Source: JAENVU01 sp964639075
Lineage (GTDB): Bacteria > Actinomycetota > Acidimicrobiia > IMCC26256 > JAENVU01
Assembly (NCBI GenBank): GCA_964639075.1
Contig: CAZXCB010000066.1
Location: forward strand, 1 to 15,104
Reading direction: 5' to 3'
DNA: 15,104 nt
A program made the translations under genes and the position numbers. Shown here piece after piece: positions 14,229-15,104 of the stretch (its first letter is position 1; every line of letters starts with the position of its first letter). A model generated the notes under the pieces. It did no database searches, was not told the origin of the DNA, and worked only from the letters and a program-made list of their open reading frames with translations.

Positions 14229-14945
14229 TCACGAAGTCGGATCGAGCGGGGGAAGAACGAGCACGAGGCCCGGGTGGATCAGGTTCGGGTCGGCGCCGAT
14301 TCCGGCGGCGTTCGCCGCGTAGATCGCGCGCCATCCGCGGTCGACGGCGCGTTCGCTGGCTCGGGGTCCGAGCTGGCGTCGCGCGATCGACCAGAGGCAG
14401 TCGCCGGGCGTCACCGTGTAGGTGCGCGGCGCCGGCGGAGTCGCCGACGCCGCGGGTGCGGGCTCCGGCATCTCGGTGCTCCGGGCTGCGGGCATCGCGG
14501 TCGGACGTGGCCGGGGCGGCGCGACCGGCTCGACGGCAGCGAGCGGCGTCGTGGGCGTCGTCTCGCGGTCGCGCCGATCGGTTGCCGCCGAGGAAGGAGG
14601 TGTCGGCTTCGAGGTCGCGGCGTCGGGGCCCGTGAGCCAGCCGCGCAGGGTGCCCGGGCCGCCGGCCTCGGGGCCGGCGACGCCCGAGAGCGTCGCGCTC
14701 GGGGAAACCGCGCGTGGGGAGGCCACGGCGACGAGTGCGGCGACCGCGGCGAACATCGCCACGGCGGACCGTCGGCCGACCGCGGGCACGAGCCGATCGG
14801 CGATCCGGACGAGGCCGGCGGCTGGGCGGTGGCGTCGGAGGAGCTCTGCCGAGCAGGCGAGCAGCTGGAGCGCGAGCCCGACGACGCCGACCGCCCAGGC
14901 CGCCAGCGTCACGGCGTCGCGGAGTGCCGCTTCGGTGTGTGCCAT
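14229..14945 (-). CDS. LysM-domain membrane protein
   Basis: 238 residues. Two hydrophobic segments (about 12-36 and 60-77) bracket a short basic loop (LLRRHRPAAGLVRIADRL), so the protein probably starts as a hairpin in the membrane. A long Pro/Thr/Ala-rich linker (about 85-172) then reaches a single C-terminal LysM domain (about 175-233): YTVTPGDCLWSIARRQLG, then AIYAANAAGIGADPNLIHPG and LVLVLPP. LysM binds N-acetylglucosamine-containing wall polymers, so this is a wall-tethered membrane protein. The GDCLWSIA form with a wide insertion is like actinobacterial LysM proteins found with BTAD regulators or Tad pilus genes, but none of those is visible here. ATG at 14945 is chosen over earlier starts because GAGGGGG (14952-14958) lies 6 bases upstream. 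It heads a two-gene operon. Confidence 0.88.
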   Translation of the reverse strand: MAHTEAALRDAVTLAAWAVGVVGLALQLLACSAELLRRHRPAAGLVRIADRLVPAVGRRSAVAMFAAVAALVAVASPRAVSPSATLSGVAGPEAGGPGTLRGWLTGPDAATSKPTPPSSAATDRRDRETTPTTPLAAVEPVAPPRPRPTAMPAARSTEMPEPAPAASATPPAPRTYTVTPGDCLWSIARRQLGPRASERAVDRGWRAIYAANAAGIGADPNLIHPGLVLVLPPLDPTS

Positions 14946-14986
14946 CCGTGGCCCCCTCGTCCGCACCGGCCTGCACCGGTGCCAGT

Positions 14987-15026
14987 GGATTCGTCGTGAA
15001 TCCTTTGGAATCATGTGGAATCCTTG
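14987..15026. repeat. Three tandem 10-bp GAATC repeats plus an inverted repeat: candidate operator
   Basis: GAATC occurs at 14998, 15008 and 15018, exactly 10 bases apart, in units of consensus KGAATCMTKK (14997-15026). The first copy also pairs with GGATTC at 14987-14992 to make a perfect inverted repeat GGATTC-GTCGT-GAATCC. The repeats cover the spacer, -10 and predicted start of the LysM promoter, the expected place for a repressor or helically phased binding array. The stretch is markedly less GC-rich than its surroundings. Confidence 0.6.
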
Positions 15027-15038
15027 TGTAGATGTCAA
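15010..15038 (-). promoter_or_regulatory. Sigma70-like promoter of the LysM operon
   Basis: On the minus strand, a perfect -35 TTGACA (15033-15038), a 17-base spacer and -10 CATGAT (15010-15015). The transcript would start near 15003 with a leader of about 58 bases holding GAGGGGG near the ATG. This is the best -35/-10 pair in the window. The remaining bases to 15104 show no gene I can support. Confidence 0.7.
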
Positions 15039-15104
15039 GGAGAAACACGCGGGGTCGCGCAAGATGTCCGTATTAGTGCGATTACGCTGCCCCAACTTCC
15101 ACCA

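Noticed and set aside
13558..15048. Single 496-residue protein spanning both genes at the right end
   Set aside because: Residues before the GTG at 14211 are read in the wrong frame across the LysM gene and are Arg/Pro-rich without motifs; the ribosome binding site at 14218-14224 supports the short form.
15058..15104. Divergent gene or promoter at the right edge (for example lexA, as beside some LysM genes)
   Set aside because: No start codon with a ribosome binding site, no LexA-type box and too little sequence to judge.

Overview
The window is very GC-rich coding DNA from an actinobacterium. The gene set and the leaderless, -10-only promoters fit a class Acidimicrobiia-like lineage, but that placement is inference. 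Twelve protein genes fill almost all of it, and no stretch longer than about 160 bases lacks a gene. I saw no tRNA, rRNA, CRISPR array, insertion sequence or phage gene. Long ORFs antisense to nearly every gene are side effects of high GC and are left out.

Layout. (1) 1-2108, minus: 5' part of cobalamin-dependent methionine synthase metH, cut by the window edge just before its B12-binding domain. (2) 2212-8335: an envelope-glycan or glycolipid block holding a SAM methyltransferase (+), a UPF0104/LPG-synthase-like membrane protein (-), a large polytopic GT-C-like protein (+), a polyprenol-phosphate glycosyltransferase of family GT2 (-) and a second GT-C-like protein (-). The last two form a minus-strand pair. 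(3) 8466-10577, plus: PduO-type cob(I)alamin adenosyltransferase, then the M17 leucyl aminopeptidase pepA. (4) 10567-13463, minus: sirtuin deacylase, a rhodanese-MoeB fusion, and an L,D-transpeptidase lipoprotein. (5) 13558-14945, minus: a two-gene operon of a LysM membrane protein and an unrecognised, possibly winged-helix, protein. It is driven by a good sigma70-type promoter overlapped by three tandem 10-bp repeats.

How they work together. GT2 would charge a polyprenyl phosphate with a sugar, the flippase-like protein could help lipid or lipid-sugar transit, and the GT-C proteins would use such donors on the outer face of the membrane. The L,D-transpeptidase and LysM protein also act on the wall. 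The adenosyltransferase makes adenosylcobalamin, while MetH uses methylcobalamin. MoeB-type activation supplies sulfur for molybdopterin or another thiocarboxylate carrier.

The most distinctive signals are regulatory. Four genes start 6-7 bases after a TANNNT -10 box, which implies leaderless mRNAs. The LysM operon promoter carries helically phased GAATC repeats plus an inverted repeat. A very strong terminator hairpin separates that operon from the sirtuin. I did not find a clearly new defence or mobile system. The best candidate for undescribed biology is the LysM/unknown-protein operon with its operator.
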